64,000 bases of DNA, taken from CAZTAO01 sp964611645 (GTDB taxonomy: Bacteria > Armatimonadota > UBA5829). Below, piece after piece: positions 1-8,589 of this stretch; within the stretch, counting starts at the first letter, position 1, and each line of letters starts with the position of its first letter. Under the pieces are notes generated by a model, which was not told where the DNA came from, did not search any database, and saw nothing but the letters and a program-made list of their open reading frames with translations. The stretch is from the NCBI GenBank assembly GCA_964611645.1, contig CAZTAO010000005.1, forward strand, positions 104,703 to 168,702. The letters are read 5' to 3'. Both the position numbers and the translations under genes were made by a program.

Positions 1-636
1 AAAGCTATAAAGATGCTGGAGAAGCTAGGGCACGAGGCCGCGAAGACCAAGATTATCACCTGCCACCTCGGCAACGGTTCGAGTATGGCGGCGGTTGTCG
101 GCGGCAAGGTCGTGGATACCAGTATGGGCGTGACCCCTGCGGAAGGCCTGGTAATGGGGACTCGGGCGGGCGATCTCGACCCATCCATTCTGCCGTATCT
201 GGCAAAGAAGCTTGGGCTGTCTCCCGAGGAACTCGACGATCTCATTAACAAGAAGAGTGGTTTCCTGGGGCTTTCCGGAGTCTCGGCTGATATGCGCGAT
301 GTTAAGGCCGCCGCCGCGGATGGCAACAAGCGCGCCCAACTGGCGCTGGCCATCTTCTGGTATCGGATTCGCAAGTACGTAGGCTCGTATGCTGCGGCGA
401 TGAACGGCCTGGATGCTCTGGTGTTTACCGGTGGAATCGGGGAGAACAGCATCCTCACCAGGCAGTATGTGTGCGATAACCTGGCCGTTCTGGGAATTGA
501 GCTTGACCACGACAAGAACAACAACCTGCGCGGGCCTGTTGACCTGAGCACGCCCGAGAGCAGAGTCCGAGTCCTTTTGATCCCGACCAACGAAGAGGTC
601 GTGATCGCGAGGGAAACGGTGCAGGTAGTAGGTTAG
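1..636 (+). CDS. ackA: Acetate kinase, C-terminal part (5' end outside window)
   Basis: The frame is open from base 1, so the gene starts upstream of the window; about 211 C-terminal residues are visible. Acetate kinase interconverts acetate + ATP and acetyl phosphate + ADP in the cytoplasm, usually paired with phosphotransacetylase. Family signatures are plain: HLGNGSSMAAV, DTSMGVTPAEGLVMGTR with AGDLDP after it, and the nucleotide-binding loop FTGGIGENS. The C-terminus ends with the usual VPTNEE-like segment (IPTNEEVVIARE). The stop codon lies 31 nt before the next gene, so it may be co-transcribed with the ribosomal/lipid cluster. No defect is seen in the visible part. Confidence 0.96.
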   Translation, partial: KAIKMLEKLGHEAAKTKIITCHLGNGSSMAAVVGGKVVDTSMGVTPAEGLVMGTRAGDLDPSILPYLAKKLGLSPEELDDLINKKSGFLGLSGVSADMRDVKAAAADGNKRAQLALAIFWYRIRKYVGSYAAAMNGLDALVFTGGIGENSILTRQYVCDNLAVLGIELDHDKNNNLRGPVDLSTPESRVRVLLIPTNEEVVIARETVQVVG

Positions 637-667
637 CAAGACTGCCGGTGATTTGGCGGTGACAGAT

Positions 668-1216
668 ATGAAGCTGGATCTAGGTGAGATAATAGCCCAC
701 CCGGGCAAACGGATGGCTTATGAGATTGACGAGCCGCCGCTGATTGACGAAGAGAGTGGGCTTAAAGGCGTTGCGCCGATAAAGGGTAGTCTGACCTTTA
801 CCAACGCCGGGACCCTGCTCATAGTAAGAGGCAGCGCCGACACGAAGATCGAGCTTGAGTGCAGCAGGTGTGTCGGGCAGTATGTGTACGATGTGCACGT
901 CAACATAGATGAGCAGTTCGTGATGCCGGGACACGACTTTGTGGAACCGGGGGAGGAAGAAGAAGACCTGTTTCTGGATGATGAGAGCAATCCCATCATG
1001 ACAGAGAATATCTTCGACCTTACGGAACTGTTGAGGCAGGCGGTGCTGGTGGATGTTCCGATCCGTACAGTCTGCTCGGAAGAGTGCAAGGGGTTGTGTC
1101 CGGTTTGTGGGCGCAATCGAAACGAGGACCCGTGCGATTGCCCGCCTCCGGCGATGGGGTCGGCATTTGCCGTGCTGGCCGGCATGCTGGAAGACGGGGA
1201 AACCAAGACGGAGTAG
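668..1216 (+). CDS. YceD/DUF177 family protein
   Basis: About 182 residues. This is the DUF177 family found immediately upstream of rpmF in most bacteria; in E. coli and plants it is linked to 23S rRNA processing or accumulation, but the mechanism is not settled. Visible signatures are a first cysteine pair (ECSRC), an acidic stretch (PGEEEEDLFLDD), and the typical cysteine-rich end CSEECKGLCPVCGRNRNEDPC, consistent with metal binding. I chose ATG 668 because GGTGA at 658-662 sits 5 nt upstream; an in-frame TTG at 653 would add five residues. The context (rpmF then plsX downstream) supports the assignment. Confidence 0.9.
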   Translation: MKLDLGEIIAHPGKRMAYEIDEPPLIDEESGLKGVAPIKGSLTFTNAGTLLIVRGSADTKIELECSRCVGQYVYDVHVNIDEQFVMPGHDFVEPGEEEEDLFLDDESNPIMTENIFDLTELLRQAVLVDVPIRTVCSEECKGLCPVCGRNRNEDPCDCPPPAMGSAFAVLAGMLEDGETKTE

Positions 1217-1333
1217 AGAGACATTGTCCGCGGACCGGTTTCGGCCCGCTATATATATCACGAACAGTAGAATCGGGGTTAGTCGGCGATAATGTCGCGG
1301 CCCCGGACATACGTTCTTCAAGGAGAAAATCAG

Positions 1334-1531
1334 ATGCCCCTGCCAAAAAGGCGACATTCTAATCAGAGGACCCGGCTTCGCCGAACTCACTACAAGCTGG
1401 ATGCCCCGACGGTTACCACTTGCCCTAGGTGCCATGCTGCGGCGATGCCTCACAACGCCTGCCCCTCGTGCGGGTTCTACAACGGTAGAAAGGTGCTGGA
1501 CATCAAAGAGAAGATCAAAAAGGGCGACTAG
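1334..1531 (+). CDS. rpmF: 50S ribosomal protein L32
   Basis: A 65-residue protein of the large ribosomal subunit. It starts MPLPKRRHSNQRTRLRR, the basic L32 N-terminus, and carries a zinc ribbon with C30-x2-C33 and C43-x2-C46, so this is the zinc-binding form of L32. ATG 1334 is preceded by AAGGAG at 1320-1325, which decides the start over an upstream in-frame ATG at 1292. It lies between the DUF177 gene and plsX, the standard order. Confidence 0.97.
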   Translation: MPLPKRRHSNQRTRLRRTHYKLDAPTVTTCPRCHAAAMPHNACPSCGFYNGRKVLDIKEKIKKGD

Positions 1532-1574
1532 GCAAGAGAATGCCTGAGCCTTACCAAGGTATTATGAATCGCCT

Positions 1575-2564
1575 ATGAGGATCGCAGTTGATGCAATGGG
1601 CGGTGACCACGCGCCCGGTGAGATAGTCAAAGGGGCGGCGCTAGGCAGCAAGCTGTATGGGGTTGACGTTGTCCTCGTTGGGGATGAAGTCGCCATCAGA
1701 CGCTGCCTGCCGGCTGAGTACGCCTCCAGTCCCGGCATAACAATTCACCATGCCGCTGATGCCATCGGTATGGATGAACACGCGGCTGCCGTGCGTACCA
1801 AGAAGGACGCGTCGGTGGTTGTTGCAGCCGACCTGGTAAAATCGGGTGAAGCCGACGCTATGGTCAGCGTCGGAAACACCGCTGCGGCGATGGCTGTGGC
1901 TACCCTCAGGTTCGGAAGAATCTCAGGGATTGACCGGCCCGCATTGGGCACGGTCTTCCCCGGCATCAATGGACCTATTGTTCTGCTGGATGCCGGAGCG
2001 GTAGCAGACTGCACGCCCGAGAACCTGAGGCAGTTTGCCCTTATGGGAGCGGCCTACTCGGAGAAAGCTCTTTCTGTGCCTAATCCCAGGATTGGCTTGC
2101 TGTCTATCGGCGAAGAGAAGAGCAAAGGCAACGAACTGACCCGGGCGGCTCACGAGCTGCTGTCTGCCCACGTGCCCAACTTCGTGGGTAATGTGGAAGG
2201 CAGGCACTTGCTGGCTGACGTGGCCGATGTGATCGTAACGGATGGCTTCACGGGGAACGTGGTTCTCAAAGTTGCCGAGGGTTTGGCTGAGCATGTCGGG
2301 TCGATCATCATGAGAGACCTGAAGTCGCACCCGTGGATGTGGCTTGGAGTTGTGATACTGGCCCCGCTGCTCAAGCGGGTGAAGAAGAAGATGGACTACG
2401 CCGAATACGGCGGAGCGCCGCTATTGGGTCTGAACTGTGTGTGCATAATAGGCCACGGAAGATCAAACGCGCACGCCGTGAGCAGCGCCGTCAGAGCTGC
2501 CAGGGAAGCAGTGACTGGTGGAGTGCTGCAGGCTATTGGGGACAGGACAGCGAATGATAGTTAG
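1575..2564 (+). CDS. plsX: Phosphate acyltransferase PlsX
   Basis: The 329-residue protein converts acyl-ACP to acyl phosphate, the first step of phospholipid synthesis via PlsY. It opens MRIAVDAMGGDHAPGEIVKG, the PlsX signature, and has MVSVGNTAA and VTDGFTGNVVLK motifs typical of the family. Length is normal. Its last 11 bases overlap the start of fabH, indicating translational coupling. It acts as a peripheral membrane protein in this family. Confidence 0.97.
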   Translation: MRIAVDAMGGDHAPGEIVKGAALGSKLYGVDVVLVGDEVAIRRCLPAEYASSPGITIHHAADAIGMDEHAAAVRTKKDASVVVAADLVKSGEADAMVSVGNTAAAMAVATLRFGRISGIDRPALGTVFPGINGPIVLLDAGAVADCTPENLRQFALMGAAYSEKALSVPNPRIGLLSIGEEKSKGNELTRAAHELLSAHVPNFVGNVEGRHLLADVADVIVTDGFTGNVVLKVAEGLAEHVGSIIMRDLKSHPWMWLGVVILAPLLKRVKKKMDYAEYGGAPLLGLNCVCIIGHGRSNAHAVSSAVRAAREAVTGGVLQAIGDRTANDS

Positions 2565-3549
2565 CAGAAATGCGGGCATCATCGGGATGGGAATGGCGGT
2601 TCCCGAGAAGGTGCTCACTAACGCAGACCTTGAGAAAATAGTTGACACCAACGACGAATGGATACGCTCGATGACGGGCATATCTGAGCGTCGGATGGCT
2701 GCGGAGGGCGAGAAGACCTCCGATTTCGCGATTGCGGCATCGAAAAAAGCTCTGGCAGCGGCCGGGATATCGGCTGACCAATTGGGCATTATAATTCTGG
2801 CAACGGTAACTGGGGACGTTCCATTTCCGGCAACTGCATCGGTTGTTCAGGACGGCCTTGAGGCGACCAGGTGTGCGTCCTTCGATCTATCGGCGGGTTG
2901 CTCCGGATGGGTGTACGCGCTGTCCGTGGCCAACGCCTACGTTCGCAGCGGCGATTACGACTACGTGCTGGTGGTAGGCGCCGACTTGCTGACCCGCATC
3001 ACGAACTGGCAGGACAGAAGCACCTGCATCCTGTTTGGGGATGCTGCCGGGGCGGCGGTGGTTGGGCCTGTTGCGGAAGGCAGTGGTCTTCTGGGTTTCG
3101 AGCTTGGCAGCGATGGTTCGGGTGCGCACTTCCTGAATATCCCGGCGGGCGGGAGTTCGAGGCCGTGTACTGCGGAGGATGTGGCGTGCGGAGCCAACAA
3201 GATTTTCATGGAGGGCCGCGAGGTCTTCAAGTTTGCGGTGAAGATTCAGGGCGAGGCTGTTGAGAAAGTGCTGGCCAAGACGGGACTGACCATCGACGAT
3301 GTCGACCTGATCGTCCCACACCAGGCCAACATCAGGATTATCGATTCCGCAGCCAAGCGCCTGGGCGTGCCTATGGAGAAGTTCTACGTGAACGTCGACA
3401 GATACGGCAACACAAGCGCTGCGTCGATTCCCGTTGCACTAGATGAAGCAGTTGAAAGCGGCCGGGTGAAGAAAGGCGACATTGTCTTGACAGTTGGTTT
3501 TGGCGCCGGTCTTACCTGGGCCTCCGGAGTAATGAAGTGGGTGTATTAG
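2554..3549 (+). CDS. fabH: Beta-ketoacyl-ACP synthase III
   Basis: KAS III condenses acetyl-CoA (or branched primers) with malonyl-ACP to start fatty acid synthesis. With the ATG at 2554 the protein has 331 residues. The catalytic triad is visible: C116 in SAGCSGWVYAL, H256 in VPHQANIRI and N286 in YGNTSAAS. I preferred ATG 2554 because the protein then begins MIVSRNAGIIGMGMAVPEK as family members do; an earlier GTG at 2518 would add 12 residues without homology. It overlaps plsX by 11 nt and fabD by 13 nt. Confidence 0.97.
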   Translation: MIVSRNAGIIGMGMAVPEKVLTNADLEKIVDTNDEWIRSMTGISERRMAAEGEKTSDFAIAASKKALAAAGISADQLGIIILATVTGDVPFPATASVVQDGLEATRCASFDLSAGCSGWVYALSVANAYVRSGDYDYVLVVGADLLTRITNWQDRSTCILFGDAAGAAVVGPVAEGSGLLGFELGSDGSGAHFLNIPAGGSSRPCTAEDVACGANKIFMEGREVFKFAVKIQGEAVEKVLAKTGLTIDDVDLIVPHQANIRIIDSAAKRLGVPMEKFYVNVDRYGNTSAASIPVALDEAVESGRVKKGDIVLTVGFGAGLTWASGVMKWVY

Positions 3550-4475
3550 GATCTAACAGAGTCGCCTTTGTGTTTCCCGGCCAGGGTTCACAGAATGTGG
3601 GTATGGGCAAGAGCCTGGCTGAGAACTACCCGGTAGCTGCCGAGATATTCGCCAAGGCGGACAGCGCCTTGGGCTTCTCCGTATCAGAACTGTGTTTCGA
3701 GGGACCGGAAGAGGCTCTCTCCCAGACCATCAACACTCAGCCCGCGCTTTACACGGTCTCAGCGGCCGCATTTGAAGTGGCGAGGGAGCATGGCGTGTGG
3801 CCGGTCTTTGTGGCCGGGCACAGCGTTGGAGAATACGCGGCGTTGTATGCGGCGGGCGTGTTCAGCTTTGAAGATGAGCTGAAGTTGGTGCGTAAGCGGG
3901 CCGAACTGATGAACGCGGCTGCCCAGGAGCATCCGGGATCTATGGCTGCGGTGCTTGGTATGGAAGAGGACCAGGTGAAGGCCCTTGTTCAGGCTGCGGG
4001 CGCGGCAGGGGTGATATGTGCGGCCAACTTCAACAGCCCTGTGCAGACGGTCATCTCCGGCGAGACCGCTGCTATCGAGAAAGCCGGCGAGCTTGCCAAG
4101 GAGATGGGCGCGAAACGGTTCATAGTACTCAATGTCAGTGGCGCATTCCATTCGCCGCTTATGTCCGGAGCCGCAGCCGAGTTGAAGAAGGCGCTTGTCG
4201 ATGTCCACATGGAGGATCCGGCGACTCCGATTATCGCGAACTATACCGGCAGATTCGAGCCTAATGTCGAGGAGATCAGGACAAACCTCGCCAGGCAGAT
4301 CACCGGAAGCGTGCTCTGGACTGAGTCGGTCAGGAGAATGGCTGTCGAGGGCGCTGAGGTTTTCGTCGAGTTGGGACCCGGCAAGGTGCTGAGTGGGCTG
4401 ATCAGCAAGATCAACCCGGACGTGGAAGTGTATTCTGCGGGCGACAAAGAGTCCATGGAAGCTTTGCTGGCGTAG
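3537..4475 (+). CDS. fabD: Malonyl-CoA:ACP transacylase
   Basis: Loads malonyl groups from CoA onto ACP. The 312-residue protein shows the FPGQGSQ loop near residues 13-19, the nucleophile S96 in GHSVGEYAA, and the catalytic H205 in GAFHSPLM. The start is GTG 3537 with GGAG 7 nt upstream at 3526-3529, inside the 3' end of fabH. The stop codon coincides with the left boundary of a repeat element, which separates fabD from fabG. A new promoter follows that element. Confidence 0.96.
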   Translation: MGVLGSNRVAFVFPGQGSQNVGMGKSLAENYPVAAEIFAKADSALGFSVSELCFEGPEEALSQTINTQPALYTVSAAAFEVAREHGVWPVFVAGHSVGEYAALYAAGVFSFEDELKLVRKRAELMNAAAQEHPGSMAAVLGMEEDQVKALVQAAGAAGVICAANFNSPVQTVISGETAAIEKAGELAKEMGAKRFIVLNVSGAFHSPLMSGAAAELKKALVDVHMEDPATPIIANYTGRFEPNVEEIRTNLARQITGSVLWTESVRRMAVEGAEVFVELGPGKVLSGLISKINPDVEVYSAGDKESMEALLA

Positions 4476-4580
4476 CTGTTCAGTCGTTGAGATACTCCCT
4501 CTCCCCGGCCTCCGGGGAGAGGGTTGGGGTGAGGGGTAGAGACGATCTCTCCGATATAGCACTAGACTCTTGCCCTGTCC
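4471..4580. repeat. Dispersed palindromic element, copy 1 (CCCTCTCCCCGG type)
   Basis: The core hairpin is CCCTCTCCCCGG...CCGGGGAGAGGG at 4498-4522, followed by TTGGGGTGAGGGG ending at 4536. Related copies lie at 8424-8540, 37573-37614 and 41185-41299. In copies 1, 2 and 4 similarity extends beyond the core: a left part like GTAGCTGTTCAGT and a right part like AGACGATCT. This suggests a roughly 110-bp mobile-like unit rather than a simple terminator. The right boundary is approximate. Confidence 0.75.
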
Positions 4581-4582
4581 GC

Positions 4583-4611
4583 TTGACGGACAGCCGTTGG
4601 GTCTATAGAAT
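4583..4611 (+). promoter_or_regulatory. Sigma70-type promoter for fabG
   Basis: TTGACG (4583-4588), a 17-bp spacer and TAGAAT (4606-4611) are seen. Initiation near 4618 would give a leader of about 30 nt before the TTG start of fabG with its GAGGTGA ribosome site. The promoter lies just after the repeat element that splits the fab cluster. Confidence 0.7.
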
Positions 4612-4648
4612 TGTGTTGGCGGATAAGACCTGGTTGAGGTGAGTTGAT

Positions 4649-5398
4649 TTGTTGTTGGACGGACAGGTAGCACTAATAACAGGCGCTGGTCGCGCGGGCA
4701 AGGGCATAGGACGCTCGATAGGGCTCAGGCTCGCGGCAGAGGGCGCAAAGATAGCGATCGCCGATTTCGTGATCGACGCCGCCGAAGCTGTGGCTGAGGA
4801 AGTGCGCGCGGCAGGCGGAGAGGCCATAGGTCTCTTCTGCAACGTGGCGAAGCCCGAGGATGTCGACGCGATGGTCTCCGAGACACTGGCGAAGTTCGGC
4901 AAGATAGACATACTCGTGAATAACGCCGGTATCACTCGAGACAACCTGATGCTGCGAATGAGCGAGATGGAGTGGGACTCGGTCCTCGACACCAACCTCA
5001 AGGGCACATTCCTGTGCACAAAGGCAGTGTCGCGGAGTATGATGAAAGAGCGCAGTGGACGCATTGTTAACATGGCCAGTATCATGGGGATAATTGGCAA
5101 CATGGGCCAGGCCAACTACTCCGCCTCCAAGGGTGGAGTGATCGCGCTTACAAAGACTTCGGCCAAGGAACTGGGATCGCGGGGCATCAATGTTAACGCG
5201 GTTGCCCCCGGGTTCATACAGACAGCGATGACTGAGGATATGACCGAAGAAGCCAGGAAGAATATCGAGGTCCAGATACCGCTCAGACGACAGGGAACAC
5301 CCGAGGATGTCGCGGACGTGGTGTTGTTCCTGTGCGGCCCGCTTTCGAGCTACGTAACGGGCCAGGTGATCCCGGTTGACGGTGGAATGGTGATGTAG
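4649..5398 (+). CDS. fabG: 3-oxoacyl-ACP reductase
   Basis: An SDR-family NADPH-dependent reductase of the fatty acid cycle, 249 residues. The catalytic tetrad is N116 (DTNLKG), S144, Y157 and K161 (YSASKGG); NNAG at 91-94 is also present. The glycine-rich loop reads TGAGRAGKGIGRS, three residues longer than the usual TGxxxGxG of FabG; the gene is otherwise intact, so I read it as a family variant. The start is TTG 4649, supported by GAGGTGA at 4636-4642. It ends with the typical PVDGGMVM tail. Confidence 0.95.
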   Translation: MLLDGQVALITGAGRAGKGIGRSIGLRLAAEGAKIAIADFVIDAAEAVAEEVRAAGGEAIGLFCNVAKPEDVDAMVSETLAKFGKIDILVNNAGITRDNLMLRMSEMEWDSVLDTNLKGTFLCTKAVSRSMMKERSGRIVNMASIMGIIGNMGQANYSASKGGVIALTKTSAKELGSRGINVNAVAPGFIQTAMTEDMTEEARKNIEVQIPLRRQGTPEDVADVVLFLCGPLSSYVTGQVIPVDGGMVM

Positions 5399-5526
5399 CT
5401 GGAGCTATTATCGTGGTGGAGTGTATCTGTGCGAAACAGACGCCCGCCGTTTTGGAATTACCGGGTGGCTTGCCCCCGGAGCAATCAAGATCAGCCGCGC
5501 CGAATGCGGTAACACGGAGGTAGAGG

Positions 5527-5766
5527 ATGTCGGATACTTACGATAGGGTCAAGAAGGTTGTTGTAGAGAGATTGAAAGTCAGCCCTGATGAGGTCACCGA
5601 GAACGCGTCGTTTGTGGACGACCTTGGCGCGGATTCGTTGGACGTTGTTGATCTCGTCATCGGTTTTGAGGACGAGTTCGGTGTGTCGATCCCTGATGAA
5701 GAAGCCGAAGGCATAGGAACGGTCAAGCAGGCCGTGGACTATATCGACGGCAAAGCAGCAGCTTAG
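5527..5766 (+). CDS. acpP: Acyl carrier protein
   Basis: A small acidic protein of 79 residues that carries growing acyl chains on a phosphopantetheine arm. The attachment site is S37 in GADSLD. Helix II continues VVDLVIGFEDEFGV, slightly different from the common VELVMALEEEF. The ribosome site GGAGG at 5516-5520 lies 6 nt before ATG. It sits between fabG and fabF as usual. The 128-bp gap upstream contains no promoter I could identify. Confidence 0.97.
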   Translation: MSDTYDRVKKVVVERLKVSPDEVTENASFVDDLGADSLDVVDLVIGFEDEFGVSIPDEEAEGIGTVKQAVDYIDGKAAA

Positions 5767-5922
5767 TTCGACGAGTTGGCTCCGGGCTAAGTCTGGTCGG
5801 GGCACAATCTTACACTTTGGATGGAGGTTCAGAGTTGCGCCTCGTTGTGCGCTCTGAGCCTCTGTCGGGTACTGATGTGCCCAAGAAACAGGCGCGTCGC
5901 GCGCCGCGATGATGAGGTTCTC

Positions 5923-7158
5923 ATGCAAAATCGGAGAGTCGTCATAACTGGAATGGGGGCGGTAACTCCCCTGGGCAAGCTCGACCAGTTCTGGGCGTCC
6001 ATAAAAGAGGGCAAGAATGCGGTCGGCATGATTACCCATTTCGACGCTTCCCAGCACAGCACGAAGATTGCGGCTGAGATCAACGATTTCGACCCGTTGG
6101 AGTTCGTCGACGCCAAGCTTACCCGCCGGATGGACAGGTACACGCAGTATGCTGTGGCGGCGGCCCTTATGGCCGTCAAGGACAGTGGGTTGGAGATATC
6201 CGAGGCCAATGCGGAGCAGGTTGGTGTTCTTATCGGTTCGGGAATCGGTGGCGTTGAGACCTGGGAGACCCAGCAGATTGCGCTGGAGCAGCACGGCCCC
6301 AAGAGAGTAAGCCCGTTCTTTGTGCCGATGCTGATTTCCAACATGGCCAGCGGTCTTACTGCAATACTCACCGGCGCCAAAGGCCCGAATATGGCTGTGG
6401 TCACCGCTTGCGCTACCGCCAGTCACTCGATGGGTGAAGCATACCATATTATTAAGCGTGGCGACGCCGACGCGATGATGGCGGGTGGTGCGGAAGCTGC
6501 TATCAGGCCGCTGTCGTGCGCAGGCTTCTGCAGTATGAAGGCGTTTTCGACTCGCAATGACGACCCGGAGCACGCCAGCCGCCCGTTCGACAAAGACCGC
6601 GATGGCTTCGTGATGGGTGAGGGCGCGGGAATCCTGTTGCTTGAGGATATTGAGTGCGCTAAGGCCCGTGGGGCGCGCATTTACGCCGAGATAGTCGGCT
6701 TTGGTATGTCCGCTGACGCCTACGACATGGTAGCTATCGACCGACGCGGCGCGGCGCGCAGCATGGCGATGGCGATCCGCAATGCCGAGATTACTCCGGA
6801 CAAAATCGACTACATCAATGCCCATGGCACTTCGACTCCTGTGGGTGATCCCGAGGAGAGCAAGGCAATCGAATCTGCTCTTGGAGAGCACTCGAAGAAG
6901 GTTGCCGTAAGCTCGACCAAGTCGATGATCGGACACCTCTTGGGCGCTGCTGGGGCGGTAGAGAGCATTGTGTGTATCAAGGCGATCACCGACAGCGTGA
7001 TTGCGCCGACCCGCAACCTCGTCGAGCCGGACCCTGAGTGCGTGCTGGACTACGTGCCGAACGTCGCAAGGGAGGCGAGAGTCGACTACGCCCTGAACAA
7101 CTCGTTCGGCTTCGGCGGCCAGAACGCATCGCTGATATTCAAGAAGTTTGCCGAATAG
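5923..7158 (+). CDS. fabF: Beta-ketoacyl-ACP synthase II
   Basis: Elongating KAS II, 411 residues. Catalytic residues are C163 (TACATASHS), H301 (NAHGTSTP), K333 and H338 (STKSMIGHLLGAAG). The start is ATG 5923, giving MQNRRVVITGMGAVTPLG, with GAGG at 5914-5917; an in-frame ATG at 5821 would add 34 residues of cysteine- and arginine-rich sequence unlike the family. It completes the fatty acid cluster. The C-terminus has the usual NNSFGFGGQNASLIF motif. Confidence 0.97.
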   Translation: MQNRRVVITGMGAVTPLGKLDQFWASIKEGKNAVGMITHFDASQHSTKIAAEINDFDPLEFVDAKLTRRMDRYTQYAVAAALMAVKDSGLEISEANAEQVGVLIGSGIGGVETWETQQIALEQHGPKRVSPFFVPMLISNMASGLTAILTGAKGPNMAVVTACATASHSMGEAYHIIKRGDADAMMAGGAEAAIRPLSCAGFCSMKAFSTRNDDPEHASRPFDKDRDGFVMGEGAGILLLEDIECAKARGARIYAEIVGFGMSADAYDMVAIDRRGAARSMAMAIRNAEITPDKIDYINAHGTSTPVGDPEESKAIESALGEHSKKVAVSSTKSMIGHLLGAAGAVESIVCIKAITDSVIAPTRNLVEPDPECVLDYVPNVAREARVDYALNNSFGFGGQNASLIFKKFAE

Positions 7159-7179
7159 ATACACCGGAGGATCGCCTGA

Positions 7180-8373
7180 ATGTACATATCTGAGAGAGCC
7201 CGTTGTGTAAGCCCATCACCGACCCTTGCCATCACTGCAAAGGCCAAGGCTATGCAGGCGCAGGGAATCAAAGTCATCAGCTTTGGGGCTGGTGAGCCTG
7301 ATTTCGACACCCCGCAGCACATAAAGGACGCCGCGATCGAGTCTTTGCAGGCGGGTTTCACCAAGTACACGCCCACTTCCGGCACCCCTGACCTGAAGCA
7401 GGCCATCTGCGACAAGCTCAAGAGAGACAATGGCCTGGACTACAAGCCCGGGCAGATCATCGTGTCTCTGGGTGCGAAGCACTCCATCTACAACGCGGCG
7501 CTGGCGCTGGTCGACCCGGGAGACGAGGTGATAATCCCGGCTCCATACTGGGTGAGCTATCCCGAGATAGTTCGGCTTGCGGGCGGCGTGCCGGTCTTCG
7601 TTGAGACGGACGAGTCCACGGGCTTTACCGCGTCCATCGAGCAGCTTCGCGCAGCAGTCACGCCCAAGACCCGGATGCTGATCCTCAACAGCCCCTCCAA
7701 CCCGACCGGTGGTGTCTACGACCGCAAGCAGATTCAGGCCATAGCCGACCTCGCGGTCGAAAAGGGCTTCTATGTGCTGTCGGACGAGATCTATGAGAAA
7801 GTAATTTACGATGGCCGGGAGCACGTCAGCATCGCATCTCTCGGAGATCAGATTAAGAAACAGACAATTACGGTCAACGGCTTCTCCAAGGCCTTCTCAA
7901 TGACCGGTTGGCGGCTCGGCTACATCGCGGCTGAGAAAGAGATCGTTGACTCAATGGAGGCTATCCAGAGCCACAGCGCATCCAACCTTGTGTCATTCAC
8001 GCAGCCTGCCGGTGTCGCCGCGCTCAACGGCCCGCAGGAAGTGGTTGCCGAGATGGTGGTGGAGTTCGACAAGCGCAGGGAATACATCGTTGGCGCGCTC
8101 AATGAGATTGCCGGCATAGAATGCTTTATGCCCGGCGGGGCATTCTACGTCTTCCCCAACGTCTCCAAACTATATGGGCGGACTTTCGAATGCAAGACGA
8201 TAGACAACTCCGACCAGTTCTCAGAGTATCTTCTTATGAGCGCGAATGTGGCTGTGGTCGCGGGGTCGGGTTTCGGCGCGGACAACTACGTCCGCCTGAG
8301 CTATGCGACCTCTATGGAGAACATCAAGAATGGTGTCGCCCGAATAGCCGAGGCTGCAGCGCATCTGAAATAG
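7180..8373 (+). CDS. Class I pyridoxal-phosphate aminotransferase (aspartate aminotransferase type)
   Basis: 397 residues, close to subgroup I-gamma aspartate/prephenate aminotransferases. The PLP lysine is K237 in NGFSKAFSMTGWRLGY. Other marks are GAGEPDFDTP (residues 36-45), NSPSNPTGGVY (170-180) and SDEIYEKVIYDG. It likely transfers amino groups between aspartate or prephenate and 2-oxo acids in the cytoplasm; the exact substrate cannot be read from the sequence. GGAGG at 7166-7170 precedes the ATG by 9 nt, and only 21 nt separate it from fabF, so it is probably co-transcribed with the lipid genes. Confidence 0.92.
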   Translation: MYISERARCVSPSPTLAITAKAKAMQAQGIKVISFGAGEPDFDTPQHIKDAAIESLQAGFTKYTPTSGTPDLKQAICDKLKRDNGLDYKPGQIIVSLGAKHSIYNAALALVDPGDEVIIPAPYWVSYPEIVRLAGGVPVFVETDESTGFTASIEQLRAAVTPKTRMLILNSPSNPTGGVYDRKQIQAIADLAVEKGFYVLSDEIYEKVIYDGREHVSIASLGDQIKKQTITVNGFSKAFSMTGWRLGYIAAEKEIVDSMEAIQSHSASNLVSFTQPAGVAALNGPQEVVAEMVVEFDKRREYIVGALNEIAGIECFMPGGAFYVFPNVSKLYGRTFECKTIDNSDQFSEYLLMSANVAVVAGSGFGADNYVRLSYATSMENIKNGVARIAEAAAHLK

Positions 8374-8403
8374 GCGAGAGCCTTGTAGTTTGATGGTCTG
8401 ATG

Positions 8404-8566
8404 GTTTGATGGTGGAGAGGAAATTGCGTAGCCGTTCAGTATTCGTGAGAGACTCCCTCTCCCCGGTCACGCGGGGAGAGGGTTGGGGTGAGGGGCGCGC
8501 ACGATCTGGCGGATGCGGTATTCACCAAGAGCGAATTGTTACCATCCAACTCTCCAACCATCAAAC
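8404..8566. repeat. Nested repeat element with imperfect terminal inverted repeats
   Basis: The left arm GTTTGATGGTGGAGAG (8404-8419) is matched on the other strand by 8550-8566 (GTTTGATGGTTGGAGAG, one extra T). A second left half-copy GTTTGATGGT lies at 8388-8397. Between the arms sits copy 2 of the CCCTCTCCCCGG hairpin (core 8455-8480, TGAGGGG end at 8495). The structure resembles a small non-autonomous element inserted between the aminotransferase gene and rnc. Confidence 0.65.
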
Positions 8567-8589
8567 CGGCTCTTGCGTTGGTGCCCTAC

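Noticed and set aside
4649..4720. Frameshift in the fabG nucleotide loop
   Set aside because: The three extra residues in the glycine loop are in frame and the catalytic tetrad follows normally, so no frameshift is needed.
5491..7164. 557-codon open frame on the minus strand opposite acpP-fabF
   Set aside because: It is the antisense shadow of two well-supported genes, with no ribosome site and His/Arg-rich sequence typical of shadows in GC-rich DNA.
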